Shown here: positions 31,046 to 40,122 of the stretch, piece after piece
How the letters are laid out: the number at the start of each line of letters is the position of its first letter
Position numbering within the stretch: the stretch's first letter is position 1
NCBI GenBank assembly: GCA_022496185.1
Contig: WTXG01000272.1
Coordinates: 1 to 46,999, forward strand
Source: Multifurca ochricompacta
Taxonomy: Eukaryota; Basidiomycota; Agaricomycetes; Russulales; Russulaceae
Reading direction: 5' to 3'
DNA: 46,999 bases
Notes under the pieces: model-generated
What the model was told of the DNA's origin: nothing
What the model saw: the letters and a program-made list of their open reading frames with translations, nothing else
Databases searched by the model: none
Made by a program: the position numbers and the translations under genes

Positions 31046-34000
31046 TCACTTTGAGTCTAGAACGCGTTCTACCTCCCACTCCTCTTCCCCGTCGATAAGG
31101 TCAGGTGGGGGTCTTGGGAAGTTCTCCCCATGAATGGAGGTTTCCTTATATGGGGTCAGAAGCTTGGCATGGAAGACAGGGTGGATCTTCCATTTCGGCG
31201 GCAATTGTAGTTCATACGATATGTCTGACAGCTTCCTTGTGATCTGGAAAGGTCCGTGACGTCGGGGCGCTAGTTTGGCTGAGGGATGCGACGTGTGAAT
31301 GTTCTTTCCCTCGAGCCACACCCAGTCATTGGTCTGATAAGGTGTGAAAGTGCTTGGCTGTGTGGTCAGAAGCTGCTGTGCCTTTGCCAGGTTGTCGTTG
31401 GCCGATTGTCGTAACTCTTCCCATTGGCTTATCCGTTGGGTTACTGAGGGGACTTTAGTGGGCTTATCTGTCCACGTGGTGCGCAGGGTCCAGCCCATGA
31501 TAAGGGAGAAGGGGGTGGCCTTCGTGGTGCCATTGGGCCATGAGTTATGAGCAAACTCCGCAGTTGATAGCCATTCTGCCCAGTCATCTTGTCTGCTGTT
31601 GCACCAGAACTGAAGGTACTGTTCAAGCCATTGATTTGTCCGCTCAGACTGCCCATCTGTTTGTGGATGGTAAGCTGTGGAGATATTTTGCATGATGTCT
31701 AACGTCTTGCACAAGGCTTTGGCAAATGCTGATGTGAACCTGGTATCGCGGTCGGATATGATCTTCTTGGGGAGTCCATAATGACGGTATACATGATCCA
31801 GGTATAACTTTGCCACTCCTTCGGCTGTGATAGTCTCGTTGCAGGGGATGAACAGGGCTGCTTTGGAGCAATCGTGGTCAGTGATCGTGAGGATGGTGTC
31901 GAAGCCCTGTGATTTGGGTAATTTGACAATGAAATCCATGGCTATGGTCTGAAAGGGGGTCGATGCAATGGGAGCGATGGGGTGTAATGGTGGGACTCTT
32001 GGGTGTGTGTTCACCTTGTTTGCCTGGCATGCTGCGCACCCTTGCATGTAACTCTCGATGTCCTTTTTCATGTTGGGCCACCAATAGTCTCTTTTGGCCA
32101 GGGCATAGGTGTTGGCGATACCGGGGTGGCCAGCAGAGGGGAGATCGTGGTGAAAATGGATCACCCCCCTCTTAATGTTGTCACCACCAGTGACAACGAG
32201 TCGATCGCCATCCTTCCACCAAAGGCCATTGACCTCTTTCAAGTTATGGGCATCGGCCCATGAACGGCACAGTTCTTGGTTCATATTTTGGGAAACTTGT
32301 GCCCATAGGTCCATGTCGTGGAGGCTGACTACGGCAGTTTTTGCAAACACTTCCTCCGGGAGGACAGTGATATCATTATTGTCATCTCCACCTGTGTGCA
32401 TGTCTGGTCTACGTGACAGTGCATCCGCTCTGGCGTTCTGGCTTCCCGCGATGTGTTTCAGGGTGAAGTTATATTCTTCTAACTCCAGGACCTCTCGTGC
32501 CACTCGTTGACTGATTTTGTGGGGTTCTTTCCAATATAATAGGTTGGAATGATCGGTGTGGATGATGGCCTTATGCGGGGTCCCGGCCAGGTAGGGTTGC
32601 CAGTGTCGTAGTGCCTTAACTATGGCCAGGAGTTCTCTGTCCCAGATGTCATAATTCCGCTCGGCTGGGGAGAAGGTTTCAGAGTAGTATGCCACTGGGT
32701 GAAGTACTTGTGTGGCATCTCTCTGGTATAATACAGCTCCATTTGCAAAGTGAGAGGCGTCTACTTCCAATTCGAAGGGACGGCGCAGGTCCGGTTGAAT
32801 GAGTACGGGCTCTGAGCCAACTAGGTCCCTGATCTGTTCAAATGCCTGTTGTTGTGTAGAACCCCAATGCCATGGCATATCCTTTTTCAAGAGATCATTC
32901 AGTGGTCGTGCAATGCCTGAGAATCCTTTGACAAAGCGTCGATAGAAGTTACAAAAACCGATGAATGACCGGACGTCCTTGACACAGGTCGGCACTGGCC
33001 ACTCCCGGATCCCCTGTACTTTAACGGGATCCATACGCACTTGTCCTCTCTCCAGGATGACTCCCAGGTACTCAACACTTCGTTGTTCAAAAGAACACTT
33101 GGCGGGTTTGAGGTATAGGTCGTGTTCTTGGAGTATATCCAGTACCTGATGCATGCGGTCTCGGTGGTGATCTAGGTTGTCTGGGGTGGCCACCAATATG
33201 TCATCCATATAGACCACTACTTCTCCAGTAAGAATGAGGTCACAGAAGATGTGGTTCATCATGGCTTGGAACGTCGCTGGTGAGTTGGTAAGGCCAAAGA
33301 ACATGACATTTGGCTCAAACAATCCTTGATTCGTTTTGAAGGCTGCTTTGCACTGATCGCCCTCCTTGATCCTGATGTTGTTGTACCCCCACCGCACGTC
33401 CATTTTAGAGAAGAGGGACTTATCCCTCATGGTGTCTATGAGTTCGGAGATGAGTGGCAGGGGGTAGGCATTCTTCACGGTGTGAGTGTTAATTCGTCGA
33501 TAATCTTGGACTGGCTGCAGCTTACCATCCTTCTTCTTGATGAAGAAGAAGGGCGAGGCGTACTGTGATTTTGACAGGCGGATGTATCCTTTTGCTAAAT
33601 GTTCCTTGAGGAACTCTGTCAATGCCACCTGCTCGGACTGGGATAATGGATAGATTTTGCAGTCAATTGCTGCCGGCGTGTCAGGGAGTAGGTCTATGGC
33701 ATGATCCCAGGGTCGAGAGGGTGGAAACCGCTGTGACTCTTCTTCTGAGAACACCTTCCAGTGTCGGTGGTAGGCATGCGGCACTATGTCATCATAAGTC
33801 TTCTCTGTCTGCCCCTGTATCGCCTTCTGGGCTAATTCTGAAGCTTTCGTGGCATAACAATGACCTAGGTCCTCCTCACAGACATCTGCTATTTTCACCG
33901 TTCGATGTCTAATCGCATAATCATAACCTGTCGACGTAATGATGGTGGGATATGAATCTTTATCCATTGTTGCATCGGTCCAATTAATCCGGGGTTCGAA

Positions 34001-34378
34001 TGCAGCAAGCCATGGATACCCCAGAATAAGGTCTTCGTCCCCTAAGTCGGTAATTAGAAAACGAATGACTTTTGTCGTTTCCCCGACTTGGATGTTTAGG
34101 TCAGTGTAATGCGTAATTTTTCCAGCGCGGTTGGCAGTTCCATCAATATTCCAGATATTTTTCTCTTGGGGAAGAGCCTGCATCCCCAGTCCCATAGTTC
34201 TGATCATTCTTGGACTGATAAAGTTGTCGGTGGCTCCTGAGTCCACCAAGATATCTCGGTCGGCCGTCCTCTGTGTAGTCTCGAAATGAACTGGTATTTT
34301 TAATGATTTGAACCAACTAGTGTACACAGAGGTAACATGGAGTGCTCTTGCCCAGGCCGATGGGGTAGAGCTTATCAA
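31046..34378 (-). CDS. pol: Gypsy-3 Pol: protease, reverse transcriptase, RNase H, integrase
   Basis: 1110 codons, open. Protease VDSGATDNFISP (about residues 47-58). Reverse transcriptase from YASPFFFIKKKDGKLQPVQDY with catalytic YMDDILVAT. RNase H FELEVDASHFANGAVLYQRD, YDIWDRELLAIVKALRHWQ, HTDHSNLLYW and DALSRRPD. Integrase zinc domain (H..H in HFHHDLPSAGHPG, CAACQANK); core Asp in IAMDFIVKLP, Asp in ISDRDTRFTSAF, Glu in TDGQSERTNQWLEQYL; then the GPY/F module (RHGPFQITRKLSDISYEL, HPVFHAKLLTPYK). It overlaps the gag end in the -1 frame and has no ATG of its own at the junction (first codon TTG), so it is probably made by -1 frameshifting in the T5 run. Ends at a TGA one third into the chromodomain. 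Confidence 0.93.
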   Translation of the reverse strand: MISSTPSAWARALHVTSVYTSWFKSLKIPVHFETTQRTADRDILVDSGATDNFISPRMIRTMGLGMQALPQEKNIWNIDGTANRAGKITHYTDLNIQVGETTKVIRFLITDLGDEDLILGYPWLAAFEPRINWTDATMDKDSYPTIITSTGYDYAIRHRTVKIADVCEEDLGHCYATKASELAQKAIQGQTEKTYDDIVPHAYHRHWKVFSEEESQRFPPSRPWDHAIDLLPDTPAAIDCKIYPLSQSEQVALTEFLKEHLAKGYIRLSKSQYASPFFFIKKKDGKLQPVQDYRRINTHTVKNAYPLPLISELIDTMRDKSLFSKMDVRWGYNNIRIKEGDQCKAAFKTNQGLFEPNVMFFGLTNSPATFQAMMNHIFCDLILTGEVVVYMDDILVATPDNLDHHRDRMHQVLDILQEHDLYLKPAKCSFEQRSVEYLGVILERGQVRMDPVKVQGIREWPVPTCVKDVRSFIGFCNFYRRFVKGFSGIARPLNDLLKKDMPWHWGSTQQQAFEQIRDLVGSEPVLIQPDLRRPFELEVDASHFANGAVLYQRDATQVLHPVAYYSETFSPAERNYDIWDRELLAIVKALRHWQPYLAGTPHKAIIHTDHSNLLYWKEPHKISQRVAREVLELEEYNFTLKHIAGSQNARADALSRRPDMHTGGDDNNDITVLPEEVFAKTAVVSLHDMDLWAQVSQNMNQELCRSWADAHNLKEVNGLWWKDGDRLVVTGGDNIKRGVIHFHHDLPSAGHPGIANTYALAKRDYWWPNMKKDIESYMQGCAACQANKVNTHPRVPPLHPIAPIASTPFQTIAMDFIVKLPKSQGFDTILTITDHDCSKAALFIPCNETITAEGVAKLYLDHVYRHYGLPKKIISDRDTRFTSAFAKALCKTLDIMQNISTAYHPQTDGQSERTNQWLEQYLQFWCNSRQDDWAEWLSTAEFAHNSWPNGTTKATPFSLIMGWTLRTTWTDKPTKVPSVTQRISQWEELRQSANDNLAKAQQLLTTQPSTFTPYQTNDWVWLEGKNIHTSHPSAKLAPRRHGPFQITRKLSDISYELQLPPKWKIHPVFHAKLLTPYKETSIHGENFPRPPPDLIDGEEEWEVERVLDSK

Positions 34379-35892
34379 AAATCCTTCTTTGCAAATGCCT
34401 TCTCCACAAGAATGGCCTGCACTTCCTCACTCTCCTTCATCATGTTTGCCCATATGTCTTGGGCCTTTTCTTCCTTGGTTCGCTTGTCTATAGCTGGTGG
34501 GTTATTGTGGACAGGGGCAGTTGGTGCAGCGTTCGCCACTGCAACCCATACTCCCTTCTTCGGACAGTCTTGGGACATATGTCTCTGCCCTTTACAGCGG
34601 AAACACCGTCCCTCTTTCATCAATGTCTGCCGTTCATCTTCTGTGAGCATGGCTCTTGCCCTGACTCTGTCTGCTGAGGTATCCATAGCATTGGGATCCC
34701 TCTGAGTGGCATGCGCTGGTTTGACTCCAAATGCGGCCTTCCACTGTTCCCGCGTCTTTCCTTTCTTGGTGTCGACTCCAAATCTTGTTTGGAAGTCGAG
34801 ATAGTCTTGCTGCTGTCGTCGAGCAGCATCAACCCACTCGTCCCAGTCACGAGGGTGATGAAACTGGATGATATTTTTAACAAGCGGGTTTGGCAGTCCT
34901 TGGGAAAAGAGGTCCAAGGTTGCTTCTTCGTCTGTATCATAGCCTGCTCGGTTCGCCAGGCTTCGGAACTTTGCCACATAGGCATCGAGCTCTCCTTTCT
35001 CCATTCGCAGGGACTTCAGTTCCCTAGCCGCCTTCTGTTTTGCTTGCCCATCTGTAAACGCTTCCTTGAACCTCTGGGCTATGGTTTCCCAAAGGCTCTC
35101 ATTGGTAGTGCGGCGGCCACTCTCTACCTGCTCATTCAGCCACTCAAGCTGTTCCATTGTCCAATTGTCAACTGCGTCACCCCTGATAAGTGAGAGAAAG
35201 AGGTTGGCGTGTTGGAAAGGGTTGACAATTTGGGCAACATCATGATTGAAGTTTTTGAACGTGGTAAACTCCAACATGAACTTCTTGCTTTGGGAGCGAT
35301 CTCCTGTGAAGGTCTGAGGCAGAATCCCTGAGAGACATCCCGATGGGGGAGGGATGTTTGGGTTGGCAGGGGGAGGTGGAGGCGGGGGCGGAGCGGGGTC
35401 AGGGAGCTGGGCAGCGATGGTCGACATGTTTTGGTAGAATGGGGTGATGGTGTTAGTGGATTGTATCGATATCTGAGGAGTCATCAAGACAGGTGCTCTG
35501 ATTGTGGCGACTGCTGGTGCAACCAGGGACGTAGACAATGCTAATGCTGGTGCGTCTTCACTACTTTCTTCGACGTATTCTTCTGGTTCTGAGTTGGTGA
35601 TGATCGCGGGCGGGTTCTCTCTCCACGGTCCAAGACCGAACTCTGGTGGAGCAGGAGCGGTAGTAACCCACGAGTGTCTGCTATCCGAGTATCGGATACG
35701 ATACCAAACTCTCTTCTCGTCGTCGTATTCTACCGGTTGGTATCTTCCGTCGTGATAGACGTAGTATCCAAACTTGGTTTCAAAGTCTTTCCAGACGGCA
35801 GAGCCAAGTGTCTGTTGTGAAAGATTATTCTCGTCTCTGCATTCGATGAGCTCTTCTTTGAACAGGGTCTGACTGCAGCTAGCTGAAGCCAC
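34375..35892 (-). CDS. gag: Gypsy-3 Gag
   Basis: 505 codons. The frame opens after a TAA in the LTR end; the first candidate start is GTG at 35890-35892 (context CACCGTGG), with no upstream ATG and the next ATGs only about 140 codons in. Gypsy-2 has ATG at the same place. N-terminal QTLFKEELIECRDENN and YYVYHDGRYQPVEYDDE blocks; Pro-rich linker; retrotransposon-Gag core (NLFLSLIRGDAVDNWTMEQL, ETIAQRFKEAFTDGQAKQKA, LDAYVAKFRSLANRAGYDTD); knuckle CFRCKGQRHMSQDC near residue 435; C-terminal EEKAQDIWANMMKESEEV. Forms the particle shell and binds genomic RNA. The stop (34375-34377) overlaps pol within GATTTTTGATAAG. Confidence 0.9.
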   Translation of the reverse strand: MASASCSQTLFKEELIECRDENNLSQQTLGSAVWKDFETKFGYYVYHDGRYQPVEYDDEKRVWYRIRYSDSRHSWVTTAPAPPEFGLGPWRENPPAIITNSEPEEYVEESSEDAPALALSTSLVAPAVATIRAPVLMTPQISIQSTNTITPFYQNMSTIAAQLPDPAPPPPPPPPANPNIPPPSGCLSGILPQTFTGDRSQSKKFMLEFTTFKNFNHDVAQIVNPFQHANLFLSLIRGDAVDNWTMEQLEWLNEQVESGRRTTNESLWETIAQRFKEAFTDGQAKQKAARELKSLRMEKGELDAYVAKFRSLANRAGYDTDEEATLDLFSQGLPNPLVKNIIQFHHPRDWDEWVDAARRQQQDYLDFQTRFGVDTKKGKTREQWKAAFGVKPAHATQRDPNAMDTSADRVRARAMLTEDERQTLMKEGRCFRCKGQRHMSQDCPKKGVWVAVANAAPTAPVHNNPPAIDKRTKEEKAQDIWANMMKESEEVQAILVEKAFAKKDF

Positions 35893-35901
35893 GGTGGGAG
35901 G

Positions 35902-35912
35902 AGACTCGACTT
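35902..35912 (-). promoter_or_regulatory. Gypsy-3 self-priming primer-binding site
   Basis: Minus-strand AAGTCGAGTCT, 2 nt inside the 5' LTR. Exactly complementary to AGACTCGACTT (36135-36145) in the LTR. No match to a tRNA 3' end with TGG is seen at the LTR boundary. Tf1-like arrangement. Confidence 0.75.
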
Positions 35913-36134
35913 GATGTTACGTCCGGTGTGGGACGTTCCACACAACTTGTGTGACAGTGTTCATTCGTTATCAGATAAGAAGCCAATAGGGCTTCCTGGA
36001 GTTTGTTATGAGAGAGTCAAAGTCAAAGAGGCTGCGCTCTAAGACAATGTTGAGTAGAGAGTACCGGAGGTACGAGACAATCGAGTCAAGGCGTTCAAAG
36101 GGAAGTCCAGAAGATAAGCACCGATGTATTCAAT

Positions 36135-36145
36135 AAGTCGAGTCT
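36135..36145 (-). promoter_or_regulatory. Predicted transcript 5' end of Gypsy-3 (self-primer)
   Basis: AGACTCGACTT on the minus strand, its first base 34 nt downstream of the first T of TATATAAG (36172-36179), a usual TATA-to-start spacing. If transcription starts here, the first 11 nt of the RNA pair with the primer site at 35902-35912. Confidence 0.65.
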
Positions 36146-36171
36146 AAGGTCTACAGAGTAGCTATAGTGGA

Positions 36172-36179
36172 CTTATATA
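36172..36179 (-). promoter_or_regulatory. Gypsy-3 LTR TATA box
   Basis: TATATAAG on the minus strand in the 5' LTR, same position and spacing as in Gypsy-1 (18198-18205) and Gypsy-2 (28522-28529). Confidence 0.7.
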
Positions 36180-36500
36180 CGTAATTGGATGGGCGCCTAA
36201 AGATAAGATAAGGCAGAGTCATGTGGGCCCGAATATACGAAAGCGGAGGGCGTAAAGCCTGGCTTCTGATAGGGAATTAAGTAAGTGTCCGGTCGTAAAG
36301 ATAAGAGATAAAAGATAAGCAACGATAGGTCAAACACAAGTACAGTATGACAAACAGGACCAAAGACAGTCACGGGGAAGGAAGCAGGGCACGTGATGGA
36401 TCCCACGATGGAGACGTGATCTGATAATGAAGGGTGGGTGGCAGGGAAGGGTCATCGCTGGGTAGGAAAAAGAAGACAGGAAGAGACGGGGTTCGTAACA

Positions 36501-36637
36501 TCTAGGCCTATGACAACTGGTAGGACTGGGTCATAGCTATGTCACAGCTACATCATGGAGGGGTGAGCAGTCTGGACAACTCAGTGGGAGATGTAGGTGG
36601 ATATGGAGGGGCTATGTTGTTGAGAGTTATACTAGTC
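36501..36637. other. Unassigned spacer in palindrome arm
   Basis: 137 bp between gypsy LTR and MITE, repeated inverted at 40625-40761. Contains TCTAG next to the LTR (half of the CTAGA duplication seen at the right LTR). No gene. Confidence 0.5.
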
Positions 36638-37139
36638 TAGTGATGTTCCAGCCCAGCTTGGCCCAAAAGCTGCAGCTTTGGCTTGGCCTGAGGCAGCTCC
36701 AGCTTTCCTGAAGTCTGGGCTGAGCCAAAGCCACCACAGATGGCTTGGCCCTGGCCCAGCTTGGCCCAAGCCATGGCTTTTGGCAGAGAAAATTTTATGA
36801 CATATAACTAGTAGTTATAGTTCAGCTAATCCAAATCTGACTTGGTGTGTTACATATTGCAAAGCTATATTGAAGAAAAAGTTTGAATTGCTGTGATAAA
36901 CATGATCATGTGACCCAAATTAACCACTTTGTGATCAGATTTCTACTGATTTTGACAATTGCTATTGCACTTGTATGTGCTGTTGAAAGCCATGGCCTGA
37001 GCCAGTGGCTTTGGCTTTTAGTTTCTCTGAGCTGGGCCAAAGCCCTTGCTGGGCTGTCACAATGGCCTGGCTTGGCCCAGCCCAAACAGGCCTGGCCTGG
37101 CCCAGCTTCCAGCTTTGAGCTGGGCCAGGCACATCACTA
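36638..37139. mobile_element. hAT-type MITE, copy 2 (CpG-depleted)
   Basis: 502 bp, the same length as copy 1, with 8-bp duplication TACTAGTC (36630-36637 and 37140-37147). Compared with copy 1 nearly every CpG is TpG or CpA (CCGG to CCAG, CCGCGG to CTGCAG, GACGG to GATGG). No transposase. Confidence 0.87.
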
Positions 37140-37147
37140 TACTAGTC

Positions 37148-37403
37148 TAGATGTAAATAAAAGAAAGGCCTTTTATGTATAGGATTTGAGTGATAAGTGA
37201 CAAAACACTGAAAACATGAAGTTGAACTTTGAAACACAGAGTTGAAATAGTTGTTACAGTCTTTAAATACTGTAAAAGAGTGTGCTTATAGTAACTGAGA
37301 CAATAAAGGATTGTGTCTAATCAAGTAAGGTATCAAGGTATTCACAGGAAGGTGAAACACAGTCCTAGTGCTACTGTACAAGACACAACTCACTTGTTAG
37401 TAC
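37148..37403. repeat. LTR-like remnant in palindrome arm
   Basis: 256 bp with TTTAAATAC and, about 40 bp on, AATAAAGG, a layout resembling the Copia-2 LTR, ending before the copia LTR. The parent is not identified. Mirrored at 39859-40114. Confidence 0.35.
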
Positions 37404-37834
37404 TGTGAAACAGGCATGGTGCGCAGCATACTGACTGTAGAGTGTTAGTGTGTAAGGCTAGAAATGAGTTATACTTCAGAGGTAGAAGAAACTCTTCATT
37501 ACTATACTACACACCTAGAAACGAGTTATCTACAAGAGATGGTTAGTTAAGGTAAAGTAGTAAGTAGAGTAGAAAGTACTTACACTTCAGAGGTAGAAGA
37601 AACTCTGAAGTGTAAGAGAGGAAATAGACACCCTTATATACTCCAAGGGATGGTCTGTGTGCACTGGGAGTAAGTCCACAAGTGCCGGACAATTAACTAG
37701 AGGGATAAAGGCCATTGGCCAAATGGTAATCACATGCTTTGTACATCATTACTAAGGTACATCAGTCAGCTACTGTGGAATGTGAGAAAGAAGGTAATAA
37801 TGATATGGTAAATAGTCTGAAACTCCGATATCTA
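37404..37834 (-). repeat. Truncated copia LTR (left arm)
   Basis: Begins TGTGAAACAGGCATGG and carries the family's repeats and TATA. It is cut at the TA where Fold-3 starts; its U3 tip is absent on the other side, where a mirror copy of the same part (39428-39858) stands instead. Confidence 0.8.
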
Positions 37835-39427
37835 CAGTGGGTCAAAAAACTGTCCCAATGTTTGCACCATTTCTAGTATTCACTCTATAGCACCTCAGCA
37901 TTTAGGAATCTGGTTATGGTGTGGCTGTATGTCTGAAAGCCCTGCTTCCTGGCTACCATGCCCAATTTGGATCAAAGAGATTGGCCATGATATAAGCATT
38001 TTATGACCAAATCAAATCAATCAATCATTGGGACAGTTTCTTGACCCACATTTTAAATCCACTATCTGCCCAATTACTACTTTATTTCACCCCTTTTTGC
38101 CTTGCTAACTCCTTGAATCCTTTTAGTCATCCTTTCTATAACCTTTTGCCATCATTCTGGTGCATTTTTATTCCACTCCTCCACCACCCTCTCCCACAAC
38201 TCAAGTACCCCCTTGACTGGTTAAGATCCTTCTTCAGATCCACCCAGAGGTGTCCAATGGGGCTAATATTTCAAGGGATTGGGCTATCCATACCAGGCTT
38301 CAATATTCCTGTCTTAAAATGGCTGGCTTGCCTTCTTAGAATTGTGTTTTGGGTCATTGTCCTGCTGAAACATGGTTTCACCCTCCACCATTTCCAACTT
38401 TTCAAACCTTTCCACCACTCCACCATCCAAAATATCACAGTACTGGCATGGATTCATGATCCCCTAAACCCCTGTAAGCATTCCTAGTCCATTCCACCCC
38501 ATACAAGACCAATGCCATGAGTTCTTCCTCCTCCATGCTTGACTGTTGGAGTGGTGGTTCTGTCAGAGAGTGGTTACCATGAAAATTGGACAGTGGATGA
38601 CTGGAAAAGGATCTTGTGGTCAGGTGAGACTATAATGAACAGAATTGGTTCAGACAGAAGGAGCTATATTTGGAAAAATAAGGGAGAACCACCCTCTGAC
38701 AGAACCACCACTCCAACAGTCAAGCATGGAGGAGGAAGAACTCATGGCATTGGTCTTGTATGGGGTGGAATGGACTAGGAATGCTTACAGGGGTTTAGGG
38801 GATCATGAATCCATGCCAGTACTGTGATATTTTGGATGGTGGAGTGGTGGAAAGGTTTGAAAAGTTGGAAATGGTGGAGGGTGAAACCATGTTTCAGCAG
38901 GACAATGACCCAAAACACAATTCTAAGAAGGCAAGCCAGCCATTTTAAGACAGGAATATTGAAGCCTGGTATGGATAGCCCAATCCCTTGAAATATTAGC
39001 CCCATTGGACACCTCTGGGTGGATCTGAAGAAGGATCTTAACCAGTCAAGGGGGTACTTGAGTTGTGGGAGAGGGTGGTGGAGGAGTGGAATAAAAATGC
39101 ACCAGAATGATGGCAAAAGGTTATAGAAAGGATGACTAAAAGGATTCAAGGAGTTAGCAAGGCAAAAAGGGGTGAAATAAAGTAGTAATTGGGCAGATAG
39201 TGGATTTAAAATGTGGGTCAAGAAACTGTCCCAATGATTGATTGATTTGATTTGGTCATAAAATGCTTATATCATGGCCAATCTCTTTGATCCAAATTGG
39301 GCATGGTAGCCAGGAAGCAGGGCTTTCAGACATACAGCCACACCATAACCAGATTCCTAAATGCTGAGGTGCTATAGAGTGAATACTAGAAATGGTGCAA
39401 ACATTGGGACAGTTTTTTGACCCACTG
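37835..39427 (+). mobile_element. Fold-3: palindromic Tc1/mariner derivative at the palindrome centre
   Basis: 1593 bp between TA dinucleotides (37833-37834, 39428-39429). Arms 37835-38568 and 38694-39427, loop 38569-38693. A 79-codon + frame (38539-38778) shows the transposase remnant ESGYHENWTVDDWKRILWSG with Gly for the first catalytic Asp, IWKNKGEPPS and VKHGGGRTHGIGLVWGG. Loop orientation as Fold-1. CAGCAGGACAATGACCC in the right arm is the QQDNDP block with the second Asp. Stops follow. Confidence 0.85.
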
Positions 39428-39858
39428 TAGATATCGGAGTTTCAGACTATTTACCATATCATTATTACCTTCTTTCTCACATTCCACAGTAGCTGACTGA
39501 TGTACCTTAGTAATGATGTACAAAGCATGTGATTACCATTTGGCCAATGGCCTTTATCCCTCTAGTTAATTGTCCGGCACTTGTGGACTTACTCCCAGTG
39601 CACACAGACCATCCCTTGGAGTATATAAGGGTGTCTATTTCCTCTCTTACACTTCAGAGTTTCTTCTACCTCTGAAGTGTAAGTACTTTCTACTCTACTT
39701 ACTACTTTACCTTAACTAACCATCTCTTGTAGATAACTCGTTTCTAGGTGTGTAGTATAGTAATGAAGAGTTTCTTCTACCTCTGAAGTATAACTCATTT
39801 CTAGCCTTACACACTAACACTCTACAGTCAGTATGCTGCGCACCATGCCTGTTTCACA
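39428..39858 (+). repeat. Truncated copia LTR (right arm, mirror copy)
   Basis: Inverted copy of 37404-37834, ending GCCTGTTTCACA. Confidence 0.8.
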
Positions 39859-40122
39859 GTACTAACAAGTGAGTTGTGTCTTGTACAGTAGCACTAGGAC
39901 TGTGTTTCACCTTCCTGTGAATACCTTGATACCTTACTTGATTAGACACAATCCTTTATTGTCTCAGTTACTATAAGCACACTCTTTTACAGTATTTAAA
40001 GACTGTAACAACTATTTCAACTCTGTGTTTCAAAGTTCAACTTCATGTTTTCAGTGTTTTGTCACTTATCACTCAAATCCTATACATAAAAGGCCTTTCT
40101 TTTATTTACATCTAGACTAGTA

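Larger units (their letters stand above)
29002..36500 (-). mobile_element. Gypsy-3: nearly intact Ty3/gypsy chromovirus with third ORF
   Basis: 7499 bp on the minus strand with two 586-bp LTRs. gag (505 codons), pol (1110 codons) and the third ORF (399 codons) are all open. The chromodomain is broken by two TGAs. The flanking 5-mers do not match (CATAG at 28997-29001, TCTAG at 36501-36505), although both LTR ends are intact. This suggests the 5' LTR was joined to new DNA by recombination. The 5' LTR is part of the large palindrome. By eye the LTRs differ at 13 positions, 12 of them CpG transitions. Confidence 0.93.
35915..36500 (-). repeat. Gypsy-3 5' LTR (left end of the palindrome)
   Basis: 586-bp LTR forming the outer end of the left palindrome arm; its mirror image is 40762-41347. 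One arm mismatch seen at 35929 (T against the complement of G at 41333), a CpG change. Minus-strand TATA at 36172-36179. Confidence 0.92.

Noticed and set aside
31046..34378. Env-like identity for the third gypsy ORF
   Set aside because: The position after pol invites this, but the 29619-30818 protein has no signal peptide or hydrophobic segment and instead has zinc knuckles.
34337..35193. Plus-strand ORFs opposite Gypsy-3 gag
   Set aside because: Antisense shadows; the minus strand carries Gag with its CCHC knuckle.
36197..36406. 69-codon ORF found three times (29284, 36197, 40856)
   Set aside because: It lies inside gypsy LTRs and repeats only because the LTR repeats. No start context or domain supports a gene.
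36883..37182. 99-codon ORF in the MITE, mirrored at 40080
   Set aside because: Spans the MITE and its flank. MITE copies lack coding capacity, and copy 1 gives a different, diverged reading.
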